A DNA stretch of 64,000 nt, taken from the NCBI RefSeq assembly GCF_000018405.1, contig NC_009943.1, positions 3,847,001 through 3,911,000 of the forward strand, written 5' to 3'. Shown here piece by piece: positions 7,946 through 17,305 of the stretch. The notes beneath the pieces are model-generated. The model made no database searches, was not told the DNA's origin, and saw nothing but the letters and a program-made list of their open reading frames with translations. Numbering within the stretch: the stretch's first letter is position 1; the number at the start of each line of letters is the position of its first letter. The DNA is from Desulfosudis oleivorans Hxd3. GTDB taxonomy: Bacteria > Desulfobacterota > Desulfobacteria > Desulfobacterales > Desulfosudaceae. The position numbers and the translations under genes were made by a program.

Positions 7946-9394
7946 TTATTTTCGCCAGAACTCGGGAACCAGCAGAATCAGTATGGTATAGATTTCAAGC
8001 CGGCCCAGCAGCATGCACCACATCAGCAGCCACTTTCCCATTACGGGAATATTTGCATAGTTGTCCAGCGGCCCTACCGCGCCGAAGCCCGGGCCGATAT
8101 TGCCGATGGATGCCGCTACAGCGGCGGCTGATGTTACCGCATCCACCCCCATGGCGGCAAGTAAAAAGGAGCAGGCAATAAAAATAAGCACATAGAGGCA
8201 CAAAAACCCCAGTACGCTCCGCATCACTTCGTCGGGAACCGTTTTGCCGCCGATTTTCACATGGGTCACCGCCTTTGGGTGCACCATGGAAAAAAGTTCC
8301 CGGTAGCAGTATTTCACGCAAAGCATGATGCGAATGCACTTCATGCCGCCGCCGGTGGAGCCGGCCGAGGCACCGACAAACATGCAGATAAAGAGAATCA
8401 GCTGGGAGAGGGCCGGCCATGTCTCATAGTCGGCGGTGGCAAAACCGGTGGTGGTGATAATGGACACCACCTGAAAGGCGCCGTACCGAAGAGACTGGCC
8501 GATGGTTTCATAGGCCCGGCCATGCAGATCAAGGCTGACCACGGCTGTCAGGCAGAGCACCAGCACCAGAAAAAAACGGCACTCCGGATTTTTCCAGAAG
8601 GCCAGGGTGTTTCCCCGGAGCATCTGGTAGTGCAGAGAAAAATTGACGCCTGCCAGCAGCATGAAAAGCGCCACCACCCAGTCGAGGTAGGCGCTGTTGT
8701 AAGCGGCGATGGAAAGGTTCTGTGTGGAAAAACCGCCGGTGGGCATGGTGGTAAAGGCGTGGCACACCGCGTCAAACAGACTCATGCCCCCCACCTTCAG
8801 CAGAAACACCTGGGCGACGGAGATCAGCAGATAGACCCGCCAAAGGGTTTTGGCGGTGTCCCGAATGCGGGGCTGAAGCTTGTCCACCACCGGGCTGGGC
8901 ACCTCGGCCTTGTAAAGCTGCATGCCGCCCACGCCCAGAAAGGGGAGAATGGCCACGGAGAGCACGATGATGCCCATGCCGCCCAGCCACTGGATCATGC
9001 TGCGCCAGAACAAAAAACCCCTTTCAAGCCCTTCGATATTGGAGAGCACCGAGGCCCCGGTGGTGGTAAACCCTGAAATAGATTCGAAAAGGGCGTTGGT
9101 AAAAGACGGGATGGCGTTGCCGAAATAGAACGGCAGGGCGCCGAAAAAGCCGGCTCCGGCCCAGCAGAAGGCCACAATGGCCATGCCTTCCCGGTGGGAG
9201 ATCATCTCTCCCCGGCCGGCCCGGAAGCCGGCGATCAGCAGTAACCCGCAGCTTACGGTGACGGCCATGGCGTAGACAAAGGGCCAGACCCCGGCCTCGC
9301 CGAAATAAAGGCTGACACCCAGGGGAAGGACCATGCACAGACCGATCCAGACCAGCAGATAGCCGGTGATATAAAAAATTCGGGGCCAGCTCAT
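7946..9394 (-). CDS. trkH: TrkH/KtrB-type potassium uptake channel subunit
   Basis: Inner-membrane K+-translocating subunit, 482 residues. The fourfold-repeated selectivity loops are visible: GFTTTGASVL, TTMPTGGFSTQN, IITTTGFATADYE and SIGNIGPGFGAVG, each with the key glycine. The GASAGSTGGGMKCIRI segment between repeats is conserved in TrkH. It follows trkA with no gap (trkA stop at 9395-9397, trkH start at 9392-9394), so channel and regulatory subunit are co-translated. A terminator lies beyond the stop. Confidence 0.96.
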   Translation of the reverse strand: MSWPRIFYITGYLLVWIGLCMVLPLGVSLYFGEAGVWPFVYAMAVTVSCGLLLIAGFRAGRGEMISHREGMAIVAFCWAGAGFFGALPFYFGNAIPSFTNALFESISGFTTTGASVLSNIEGLERGFLFWRSMIQWLGGMGIIVLSVAILPFLGVGGMQLYKAEVPSPVVDKLQPRIRDTAKTLWRVYLLISVAQVFLLKVGGMSLFDAVCHAFTTMPTGGFSTQNLSIAAYNSAYLDWVVALFMLLAGVNFSLHYQMLRGNTLAFWKNPECRFFLVLVLCLTAVVSLDLHGRAYETIGQSLRYGAFQVVSIITTTGFATADYETWPALSQLILFICMFVGASAGSTGGGMKCIRIMLCVKYCYRELFSMVHPKAVTHVKIGGKTVPDEVMRSVLGFLCLYVLIFIACSFLLAAMGVDAVTSAAAVAASIGNIGPGFGAVGPLDNYANIPVMGKWLLMWCMLLGRLEIYTILILLVPEFWRK

Positions 9395-10759
9395 TTAGAA
9401 AAACTCCAGCTTGACGGAAAGCAGTTTTTCGATTTTAGGCACGGTTTCCCGCTGGGCGAAAATAATCACCCGGTCGTTGGGAGCGATAACGGTTTCCCCG
9501 GAAGGCACGATGATCTCCTGGTCCCGGACCACGCCCACCACCAGGGACCCCTTGGGCATGGAGATCTTTCGCAGGGGCGCGCCCACCAGCTCCGAGGTGG
9601 ACAGGGCCATGGCTTCGATCACCTCGGCCTGCTCCCCCTTCAGGGAGATGGCCGAAAGCACCCGGCCTTTTCGAATGTGCTGCAGAATACTGTTGATGGC
9701 CGACAGCCGGGAGCTGATAATCTGTTCGATGCCGATGGTGGCCATCAGGGGAATATAGGTGAACTTGGAGATCTTGGTAATGGTGTTGGCGGCTCCCAGC
9801 CGTTTGGCCAGCAGGGAGATCAGAATGTTGGTCTGTTCGTCGCTGGTCAGGCTGGCCACAACATCCATGTCCGCGATGTTCTCTTCGGTTAACAGTTCCT
9901 GGTCCGATCCGTCGCCGTGAAGCACCACGGCCCGGGTCATCTTCTCGGCCAGCTGGGCGCACCGGTCCGGGTTGGACTCAATGATCTTGACCTTGATGTC
10001 TTCCTTTTCCAGGCGCATGGCCAGCCGGGCCCCCACCCGGCCCCCGCCCACGATCATCACCCTTTTGACCGGCTTCAGGGGTTTTCCAAAAAGGTTTAAT
10101 GAATTGGCCAGCTTCTCCTTCTCACTGATAAAATAGACCAGGTCGTTGGCCATCAGCCGACTGTCGCCCCGGGGAACGATCATCTTTTCGTTTCGCACAA
10201 TAGCGGCCACCAGGAAGTTGCTGTCCCCGGTTTTTACCGAAACCTCGGAAAGGCGCTGGCCGTTGAGGACCGAACTGTTGTCCAGGCGCAGGCCCACCAG
10301 CTTGAGCCGGCCGTCGGCCAGGTCCTCCACCTCCACGGCCCCGGATACGCTGATCAGCCGCTCTATAGTTTTGACTACCTCGATTTCCGGGTTGATGACG
10401 GTGTCGATGTGGGGAGCCTTTTCACGGAAAATCTCGTGGTAGGGATCAAAGTCGGCGTTGCGCACCCGGGCCAGTTTTTTCGTGGACGGGGAAAGAATGT
10501 CCGCGGTCAGGCAGGCCACCAGGTTGGTCTCGTCACTGTCCGTGACGGCCAGTATGATTTCCGCCTCCTTGATGCCCGCTTCTTCCAGCACGGCCGGGCT
10601 GCTGCCCGATCCCACGACGGTCTGGACATCGGTATACTCCGTCACCCGGCGCAGGGCATCCGGGTTCTTGTCCACCACCACCACGTTCTTGTTTTCAGCG
10701 GAAAGCCGGTTGGCGATGTGAAACCCCACCTCACCGGCGCCGATAATAAGAATCTTCAT
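9395..10759 (-). CDS. trkA: Trk system potassium uptake regulator TrkA
   Basis: Peripheral cytoplasmic NAD(H)-binding subunit that gates TrkH. 454 residues with two tandem RCK units. The first begins MKILIIGAGEVGFHIANRL (GxGxxG, then acidic D at the end of the second strand in VVVVDKNPD). The second begins VMIVGGGRVGARLAMRL with VKIIESNPDR. Each is followed by an RCK_C domain, the last ending in VPKIEKLLSVKLEFF. First gene of a two-gene operon; the start has GGAGAAAAACC just upstream on the minus strand. Confidence 0.96.
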   Translation of the reverse strand: MKILIIGAGEVGFHIANRLSAENKNVVVVDKNPDALRRVTEYTDVQTVVGSGSSPAVLEEAGIKEAEIILAVTDSDETNLVACLTADILSPSTKKLARVRNADFDPYHEIFREKAPHIDTVINPEIEVVKTIERLISVSGAVEVEDLADGRLKLVGLRLDNSSVLNGQRLSEVSVKTGDSNFLVAAIVRNEKMIVPRGDSRLMANDLVYFISEKEKLANSLNLFGKPLKPVKRVMIVGGGRVGARLAMRLEKEDIKVKIIESNPDRCAQLAEKMTRAVVLHGDGSDQELLTEENIADMDVVASLTSDEQTNILISLLAKRLGAANTITKISKFTYIPLMATIGIEQIISSRLSAINSILQHIRKGRVLSAISLKGEQAEVIEAMALSTSELVGAPLRKISMPKGSLVVGVVRDQEIIVPSGETVIAPNDRVIIFAQRETVPKIEKLLSVKLEFF

Positions 10760-10929
10760 GGTTTTTCTCCGACCTGGTGTATTGGCCCCGGTCTTTTTCC
10801 GGGGTGCTTGAACAGCTGTTTTCTACCGCCGTGTTTTATATCAAAATTAATGAATTAACAACACTTTGTGTCGATGGGAACGGCGGAAAACAGGATTGAC
10901 GGAATAACCGGCAGGTAAAGGCGTTCCAC

Positions 10930-11736
10930 TTACTCGCCCCGGCGGGGAAACCACGCGTGGCGCAGCCACCCCAGCAGGGTGTTGCCCTGGAGCATGCCCT
11001 GGTCGATGGCCTGAAGTCCCCGGTGCAGGGACTCGGCGTCCTCGAACCACTGGCCCCGGGTGAAAAAGGGCTGTTCATCGGGGTTCAGCTCCCGCACCAC
11101 CCGGGCCGGGTTTCCCGCGGCGATCACGTTGGCCGGCAGGTCGTTCATCACAACGGCCCGTGCCCCTACAATAGTATTTTCGCCGATGGTCACGCCCTTG
11201 CCGATCATGGCGTTGTCCCCCACCCACACGTTATCCTTCAACACCACCGGCCGGGCCGGGCCCAGAGTGACCCGGTTGTAAATATCGTGCCAGTCCGAAT
11301 CGGTGATGTAGACACCGCTGGCCAGCATGCAGCTGTTGCCGATGGTGATGCTTTTGGCCGCGCTGATGCGGGCTCCGGGCGAGACCAGGCAGGCGTCCCC
11401 CACCGTGATGCCCGCTATGTCCTTTTCGTTGGACCAGACGGAAAACCGGACCCGGTTGTCGGCGGCGGCCATGACGCACACATGTTCGCCCAGCCGGACC
11501 GGCCCGCCGAACACCTCCACGTACCATGGCTGAATAAAGTTGAAGTGACGGCCCAGGCATTCAAACTGGGGCCGCAGAAAGTGGTTCACGTAAAGGGACT
11601 GTGCCCTTGTGTGAAGCTGCTTGATGTAATATGGACGGTGGTCTTTTCGCACAGGCCTGCTCTTGACGGCTTCGTAAAAAGCCCGGAATTCTTTTTTTAC
11701 GGTATAGTTCCGTTTGGAAGCGTGTTTTTCAGGCAA
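10930..11736 (-). CDS. Left-handed beta-helix acyltransferase (CatB/LacA-like O-acetyltransferase)
   Basis: 268 residues. From about residue 85 it shows the isoleucine-patch hexapeptide pattern of left-handed beta-helix acyltransferases (VGDACLVSPGARISAAKSIT, IGNSCMLASGVYITDSDWHD, VWVGDNAMIGKGVTIGENTIVG) and the typical closing VIAAGNPARVVREL. The histidine in DSDWHD is placed like the catalytic His of maltose/chloramphenicol acetyltransferases. An unusual N-terminal 80 residues (basic, YYIKQLHTRAQSLYVNHFLR) is not part of the helix. The start overlaps the end of the upstream gene by 8 bases, so they are coupled. The acceptor is unknown; an envelope glycan is a guess. Confidence 0.85.
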   Translation of the reverse strand: MPEKHASKRNYTVKKEFRAFYEAVKSRPVRKDHRPYYIKQLHTRAQSLYVNHFLRPQFECLGRHFNFIQPWYVEVFGGPVRLGEHVCVMAAADNRVRFSVWSNEKDIAGITVGDACLVSPGARISAAKSITIGNSCMLASGVYITDSDWHDIYNRVTLGPARPVVLKDNVWVGDNAMIGKGVTIGENTIVGARAVVMNDLPANVIAAGNPARVVRELNPDEQPFFTRGQWFEDAESLHRGLQAIDQGMLQGNTLLGWLRHAWFPRRGE

Positions 11737-12778
11737 ACAGAAACGGGTATTCCGATGTCCAGAAATCGTGGGAAAACAACCGCGCCGCGGGTGTCAGGCG
11801 ATACAGGGCGTCGGCCGCCAGCAGGGCAACCCCGTTGGTCCAGGTGATTTTCTGGCCCGGCCAGATCACGATTTTTGGAATGGTGAACCCGCACCAGTAG
11901 GAGCCGTCATCAAACCGCCGGTCCGCGATCCAGCCGAAGACCATTTTGGCGATCTCCTCGTTTCCCATGGCCGAAAGGGCCAGCACCAGCTCACAGGTTT
12001 CGGCAATGGTGATCCACGGTTCGTCGGACACGCACCGAACCCCGGTATTCTTTACCACGAACTTTTTCCAGTGCTTGTCGATGCGCCGCTGGGCCGCTTC
12101 CCCGGAGAGGGCGCCGCAAAGAACGGGGTAAAACCAGTCCATGGAAAACCGGGACTTGGCGATGTTAAACAGGTGGGGCCGGTTGGCCACGGCGTCGCCC
12201 AGGCGGGCCAGGGCGGTTTTCCACCGGGGCCGGCGGATACCCAGAATGTGGGCGGTGGCCAGGGCGCACTTTACGCTCATATAGATTGAACTGGAGCCGG
12301 TGCGCAGGGCCATGGGGTCGGTCTTTCCCTCCGGGCTTTTGGCCCAGTGAATCTCGCCGCTGTCGGTCTGAAGGCTCAAGGCAAAGTTGATGCCCGCCTC
12401 CACCGTGGGCCAGATCCCCTCCAGAAAGGCCCGGTCCCCGGTGATCATGTAATATTGAAAAGCGCCCACGGCAATGTAGGAGCTCATGTTGGTGTCGTAG
12501 GTTCGATCTTCGGGCACACCATCCCTGTAGGCGGCGTGCCAGCTGCCGTCGGCGTGCTGTTTTTCCGCCAGCCAGGCGTAGGCGGCCCGTGCCCGGTTGT
12601 AATGCCCCCCCACGGCCAGGCCCATGGCGGCCTCCACCATGTCCCAGGGATCGGTTTTATCGCCCTCGGACCAGGGAATGTCGCCGTTTTCCCGCTGGGT
12701 GGCGGCAATCCGGCCGCACACCGCGTCGATGTCCAGCGAAAGATCCTGCTTGAGGCTTAAAGCCGCTTTTGCGTTCAT
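11729..12778 (-). CDS. Alpha/alpha-toroid protein (prenyltransferase/glycosidase-like fold), function unknown
   Basis: 349 residues with repeated helical hairpins of the (alpha/alpha)6 type: AATQRENGDIPWSEGDKTDP, AYAWLAEKQHADGSWHAAYR, GINFALSLQTDSGEIHW and WIADRRFDDGSYWCGF. The recurring Q-x-DGSW-like motifs resemble terpenoid-cyclase/protein-prenyltransferase toroids and unsaturated-glycan hydrolases. No signal peptide, so cytoplasmic. It overlaps the acyltransferase gene downstream, suggesting a joint role in making or modifying a glycan or lipid-linked intermediate. That role is inference; I cannot name a substrate. Confidence 0.7.
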   Translation of the reverse strand: MNAKAALSLKQDLSLDIDAVCGRIAATQRENGDIPWSEGDKTDPWDMVEAAMGLAVGGHYNRARAAYAWLAEKQHADGSWHAAYRDGVPEDRTYDTNMSSYIAVGAFQYYMITGDRAFLEGIWPTVEAGINFALSLQTDSGEIHWAKSPEGKTDPMALRTGSSSIYMSVKCALATAHILGIRRPRWKTALARLGDAVANRPHLFNIAKSRFSMDWFYPVLCGALSGEAAQRRIDKHWKKFVVKNTGVRCVSDEPWITIAETCELVLALSAMGNEEIAKMVFGWIADRRFDDGSYWCGFTIPKIVIWPGQKITWTNGVALLAADALYRLTPAARLFSHDFWTSEYPFLFA

Positions 12779-12847
12779 CCTTTTCCCCTGCTACCGCCAA
12801 ACGGCGAAAAACGGGCGATTCGCCCGGATATGTCATGAAATATTCGG

Positions 12848-13933
12848 TCAGCCGTTTGTCCGCTCAAACTCCTTCATGAAATCCACCAGGGCCTGAATCC
12901 CCTCCATGGACATGGCGTTGTAGATGGAGGCCCGGCATCCGCCCACGGACCGGTGGCCTTTCAGCCCGCCCAGATCGTTTTTCGTGGCCTCTTCCACAAA
13001 CCGTTTTTCCAGGTCTTCGGAAGGCAGGCGGAAGGTGACGTTCATCAGGGACCGGCTGTCGGCATCGGCCGTGCCGTTGTAAAAGCTGCTGGCGTCAAAC
13101 AGGTCATAGAGCAGGGCCGCCTTTTCCCGGTTGACGGCATCCATCTTTTCCAGCCCGCCGATGGTCTCTTCCAGCCACTTGAGCACCAGGTCAATGGCGT
13201 AGATGGTAAAGCAGGGCGGGGTGTTGTACAGGGAATTGGAATCGGCATAGGTTTTGTAGGCCAGCATGGAGGGCAGGCCGGTGTTGGCTTTTTCCAGAAG
13301 GTCGTTTTTCACAATGACCATGCAGACGCCGGCGGGACCGATGTTTTTCTGTGCCCCGGCATAGATCAGGCCGAATTTGCTCATGTCAAGGGGCCGGCTC
13401 AGAATATCGGAAGACATGTCGCTGACAATGGGCACGCCCTTTGTGTCGGGAAAATCGGCCCACTGGGTGCCCTTGATGGTGTTGTTGGAGGTGATGTGCA
13501 CATAGGCGGCATTCGGATCAAGAGAGAGTTCCTTTGGAATATAGGCAAAGTTCCGGTCTTCGGACGAGGCCGCCACGTTAACGGTTTTGCCGAGGATTTT
13601 TGTCTCCTTGATGGCCTTGGTGGACCAGGTGCCGGTGTTCACGTAGTCGGCGGACTTACCGTCGGGAAGCAGGTTCATGGGCACCATGGCAAACTGCATG
13701 CTGGCGCCGCCCTGAACAAACAGCACCTTAAAGTCGTCGCCGATGCCCAGCAGTCGTTTCACGCGGGTCACGGCGTCGTTGATGATGGCGTCAAAGGGTT
13801 TGGACCGGTGGCTGACCTCGGTGATGGACATACCGGTGCCGGCAAAGTCAAGAAAAGTGGCCTGTATCTCTTCCAGTACACTCAAGGGGAGGGCGGCCGG
13901 TCCGGGGTTGAAATTGTAAATACGTTTCGACAT
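12848..13933 (-). CDS. serC: Phosphoserine aminotransferase
   Basis: PLP enzyme converting 3-phosphohydroxypyruvate to phosphoserine in serine synthesis. 361 residues, full length. It opens with YNFNPGPAALPLSVLEE, has the phosphate/PLP-binding FVQGGASMQFAMVPMN loop, SHRSKPFD for substrate phosphate, and the PLP lysine in YAGAQKNIGPAGVC. It ends GGCRASIYNAMSMEGIQALV, the usual C-terminus. GGAGG precedes the start on the minus strand. A CATGAAATATTCGG repeat (12827-12847) abuts the stop codon. Confidence 0.96.
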   Translation of the reverse strand: MSKRIYNFNPGPAALPLSVLEEIQATFLDFAGTGMSITEVSHRSKPFDAIINDAVTRVKRLLGIGDDFKVLFVQGGASMQFAMVPMNLLPDGKSADYVNTGTWSTKAIKETKILGKTVNVAASSEDRNFAYIPKELSLDPNAAYVHITSNNTIKGTQWADFPDTKGVPIVSDMSSDILSRPLDMSKFGLIYAGAQKNIGPAGVCMVIVKNDLLEKANTGLPSMLAYKTYADSNSLYNTPPCFTIYAIDLVLKWLEETIGGLEKMDAVNREKAALLYDLFDASSFYNGTADADSRSLMNVTFRLPSEDLEKRFVEEATKNDLGGLKGHRSVGGCRASIYNAMSMEGIQALVDFMKEFERTNG

Positions 13934-14058
13934 GTTGCAAACCTCCGTTTACACAAACTGTTTTTCTGGTATAATCCGATAAAAAAGATGACTTAACCCG
14001 ATTTACCAAAAGATGTCAATGGTAATTTGATCCCATCCATTTGAGAACAGGAAAGATT

Positions 14059-15363
14059 ATGAAAATTTATACCTCTGGAACGCCGGAAGCGGACCGGCGG
14101 CTGGACCGCATCATCAACCGGGGACTGGATTATACACCGGAACAGCTTCACCAGGTGGCGGCCATTGTCGCGGATGTGAAAAAAAACGGGGACAAGGCCC
14201 TGGAGCGCTATACCCGGCAATTTGACGCCCCGAAACTGGCGGCTTCCGGGTTCCGGGTCACAGCAGCGGAAATGGCCGGTGCCGCAAAGGAAGTGGACCG
14301 TTCCTTTGTTAAGGCCATCAACCGGGCCATTGGCCAGGTGAGCGAATTTCACGCCATGGGCCTGGAAAAGACCTGGACCGCCGAGCCGCGGCCGGGGGTG
14401 GTGGTGGGAAAAAAGGTCACACCGGTAGACTCGGCCGGCATCTACGTGCCCGGCGCCACCGGGGGCCGGACGCCCCTGGTCTCCACCGTTCTTATGGGCG
14501 CCATTCCCGCAAAAACCGCCGGGGTGCGGCGCATCGTGATGGTGACCCCGCCCCGGCAGGACGGCACGGTCAACCCTCATCTGCTGGTGGCGGCAAAAAA
14601 GGTCGGGGTTCATGAAATCTACAAGGTGGGCAGCGCCTGGGCCATCGCGGCCCTGGCCCATGGCACCAAAACCATAGCCCGGGTGGACATGATCGCCGGG
14701 CCGGGCAACATTTACGTGGCCCTGGCAAAAAAAATCGTGGCCGGTACCGTGGGCATCGACATGATGGCCGGGCCCAGTGAGATCCTGGTGGTGGCCGACG
14801 GTAGCGCCGACCCCCGATATATCGCCGCGGACCTGCTTTCCCAGGCCGAGCATGACGCCCTGTCCGCCGCGGTCCTGGTGACCACCTCCATGAAGGTGGC
14901 CCGGGCCGTTTCCGACGAGGTCAAACGCCAGACAACCGGTATCAGCCGGTGGCAGATCGCCCGGAAGGCCCTTGCCGCTTACGGGGCCGTGTTTGTGGTG
15001 AAAAGCAAAAAAGAGGCCTTTGCCCTGGTCAACCGGTTCGCGCCCGAACACCTGGAGCTGCACACGAAAAATCCGGAAAAGGACCTGGACCAGATCCGCA
15101 ACGCCGGCGCCGTTTTCCTGGGTCCCTACACACCCGAGCCCATCGGCGATTACGTGGCCGGGCCCAACCACACCCTGCCCACTTCGGGGTGCGCCCGGTT
15201 TGCCTCGGCCCTGTCCACCGCCCATTTTCTGAAAAGGACCAGTATTGTCTCTTATTCCAAAGCGGCCTTTCTGTCAGAGGCCGCTGATGTGATGCGCATC
15301 GCCGCCGTGGAGGGTCTCGACGCCCATGCCAATGCCGTGGGGGTAAGGCTGGAGGAGGAGTAA
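14059..15363 (+). CDS. hisD: Histidinol dehydrogenase
   Basis: Last step of histidine synthesis: L-histidinol to L-histidine, two NAD+ reduced. 434 residues from ATG 14059, behind ACAGGAAAG. The zinc ligands of the E. coli enzyme have clear counterparts: Gln and His in LLSQAEHDALS, Asp in PEPIGDYVAGPNHTLPT, His in LDAHANAVGV. The catalytic Glu-His pair is in FAPEHLELH. The NAD-binding PVDSAGIYVPGATGG and AGPGNIYVALAKK stretches are present. It stands alone, without other his genes nearby, and runs convergently into the histidine kinase gene with only 14 bases between. Confidence 0.97.
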   Translation: MKIYTSGTPEADRRLDRIINRGLDYTPEQLHQVAAIVADVKKNGDKALERYTRQFDAPKLAASGFRVTAAEMAGAAKEVDRSFVKAINRAIGQVSEFHAMGLEKTWTAEPRPGVVVGKKVTPVDSAGIYVPGATGGRTPLVSTVLMGAIPAKTAGVRRIVMVTPPRQDGTVNPHLLVAAKKVGVHEIYKVGSAWAIAALAHGTKTIARVDMIAGPGNIYVALAKKIVAGTVGIDMMAGPSEILVVADGSADPRYIAADLLSQAEHDALSAAVLVTTSMKVARAVSDEVKRQTTGISRWQIARKALAAYGAVFVVKSKKEAFALVNRFAPEHLELHTKNPEKDLDQIRNAGAVFLGPYTPEPIGDYVAGPNHTLPTSGCARFASALSTAHFLKRTSIVSYSKAAFLSEAADVMRIAAVEGLDAHANAVGVRLEEE

Positions 15364-15377
15364 AAGGGGGGTATGGC

Positions 15378-17162
15378 TCACGACAGGGCTTCCCTGACTT
15401 TTTCCGCCAGCTCCCGGATGGAAAAGGGCTTGGCCAGAAAGCAGATATGGTTTTCAATCAGGTCGCCGTTGCTGATGGCATTGGCCGTATAGCCGGATAT
15501 GTAGAGGCACCTGACGGTAGGGATCGTTTCCCTGATGCAACCGGCCAGTTCGTGGCCGCTCATTTCCGGCATGACCACGTCGGTGAGCAGCAGGTCGATG
15601 GCGTGCCCGCCGGACCGCGCCAGCGCCAGGGCCTTTTCCGGAGAATCGGCGGCCAGTACGTTGTAGCCGAGCTGCTCCAGCACGGTGACGCCGAATTTTA
15701 AAATCGCCGGGTCGTCTTCCACCATCAAAACAGTCTCGGTGCCTCCGGGTATCAGGGAGCTGGCCGGGTGCTTTACCCCCTCCTCAACCGTCTGTCCTTC
15801 AACTTCGGGAAAATAGATTTTGAAAGTGGTGCCCTGGCCCGGTTCGCTGTATACCCGGATAAAACCGCTGTGCTGCCGGACAATGCCGTAAACCGTGGCC
15901 AGTCCCAGGCCGGTTCCCTGTCCCTTTTTTGTGGAAAAAAACGGTTCAAAAACCTGGGACTGGGTCTCTTTGTCCATGCCGCAGCCGGTGTCGCTGACAG
16001 CCAGCAGGAGATAGGCGCCGGAAAGGCTTTCTCCCTGGCCGATGTCATAACGCTGGTCCAGCAGCAGACGCCGGGTCTCAATGGTGATCGTTCCGGTATC
16101 GCCGACGGCGTCCCTGGCATTGACCAGCAGGTTGGTCAGCACCTGGTCCATCTGGGAGGGGTCGATCAGGATATGGCCGGGGGTTTCTCCCGGCAGCCAT
16201 TTTAACGAAATATTGGCGCCAACAAGCTGATGCAGCATGGGCAGCATGTCTGAAATGGCCTGGTTGATATCAATGATTTTCGGAATCACCGTCTGTTTTC
16301 GGGCAAACGCCAGCAGCTGCCGTATCAGGTCTGAAGAACGGGTCGCCACGTACTGGATGGTTTGCAGCTGCTCCCGGCCGTTCTCGTCTATGTCCTGCTG
16401 CATGCGGATCAGTTCGGTATTGCCGATGACAACCGACAGCATGTTGTTAAAGTCGTGGGCCAGCTTGCCGACCAGCTGGCCGATGGCCTCCATCTTTTCG
16501 GCCTGGTAAAGCCGGGCTTCAAGCTTTCTTCTCTCCTCTTCGGCGCGTTTGCGCTCTTCGACTTCCGCTTTTGCCCGTTTAATGGCGGCGTTATTGATGG
16601 CAAACACGCTGGCCGCGACAAAGCAGGAGACAATCACCGCCAGGGCGTTGTCGGTCAAAAAATCCATGACCGCATAGTCGGGTATGGCCAGTTGGGGCCG
16701 AAAGAAATAGACAAACCCGAACAGAAAAACAAGGTTGATCAGGCCATACAGCGCAATGACCGACTTGCGCCGGTGAATGACCAAAGGCAGTAACCCCAGC
16801 AGGCTGATGATATAAACAAACGAGTCCAGGCGGGCCACGGGCTCGCCTGGATCGACCACCATCACGATCCAGACCGCTGTCATGATGATGACGATCAGCA
16901 GGTGCGCGGCCAGCAGAAAATAGCCCCGGACCAGGAGCCGCAGGACGACAAGTAGACAGGCGGTGCTTAACAGCAGGGTGACAATGACGCTGTTAACCAG
17001 ATAGCCCACATTAAGATGTTGAATGATGCCGGCAAGAAAGGTCAGCACCAGGATTGCGGCAAGAATGACGATGCATAAAACCAGGAAAAACCGGGCTTTG
17101 AGCCGGCGGTCGATGTCGGCGTATGAATAGGCGGACAGTGCCCGGTCAAACAGTTTTCCCAC
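15378..17162 (-). CDS. Membrane hybrid histidine kinase with C-terminal receiver
   Basis: 594 residues. About six hydrophobic segments (residues 25-190), then a short charged coiled coil (VEERKRAEEERRKLEARLYQ). The HisKA/H-box is GKLAHDFNNMLSVVIGN, the N-box NLLVNARDAVGD, the G1 box SDTGCGMDKE and the G2 box GQGTGLGLATVYGIV. A receiver domain (from VLMVEDDPAIL, phospho-acceptor Asp in LLLTDVVMPEMSGHE) ends the protein. The H-F-N-N type H-box places it with hybrid kinases that phosphorylate their own receiver. There is no periplasmic sensor domain, so the signal is probably sensed in or at the membrane. No cognate regulator is adjacent. Confidence 0.93.
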   Translation of the reverse strand: MGKLFDRALSAYSYADIDRRLKARFFLVLCIVILAAILVLTFLAGIIQHLNVGYLVNSVIVTLLLSTACLLVVLRLLVRGYFLLAAHLLIVIIMTAVWIVMVVDPGEPVARLDSFVYIISLLGLLPLVIHRRKSVIALYGLINLVFLFGFVYFFRPQLAIPDYAVMDFLTDNALAVIVSCFVAASVFAINNAAIKRAKAEVEERKRAEEERRKLEARLYQAEKMEAIGQLVGKLAHDFNNMLSVVIGNTELIRMQQDIDENGREQLQTIQYVATRSSDLIRQLLAFARKQTVIPKIIDINQAISDMLPMLHQLVGANISLKWLPGETPGHILIDPSQMDQVLTNLLVNARDAVGDTGTITIETRRLLLDQRYDIGQGESLSGAYLLLAVSDTGCGMDKETQSQVFEPFFSTKKGQGTGLGLATVYGIVRQHSGFIRVYSEPGQGTTFKIYFPEVEGQTVEEGVKHPASSLIPGGTETVLMVEDDPAILKFGVTVLEQLGYNVLAADSPEKALALARSGGHAIDLLLTDVVMPEMSGHELAGCIRETIPTVRCLYISGYTANAISNGDLIENHICFLAKPFSIRELAEKVREALS

Positions 17163-17305
17163 GGAATCCCCCCCGATTGATATGGCCCGGAGACGCGAAA
17201 AACGGTTTTGTGCTATGCAAAAGAGTTTACCGCAACCCGGCGTTCCAAGTCAATGCGAGGGCGCAGGTATGTTTGCCAACCCGGATATCTCACGAAATGT
17301 GCGGG

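Noticed and set aside
12953-13996. Long open frame antisense to serC
   Set aside because: Low-complexity composition (G/H/V) and complete overlap with a well-supported gene.
13934-14058. Regulatory RNA or attenuator in the serC-hisD divergent region
   Set aside because: No leader peptide rich in His codons and no stable stem pair could be found.
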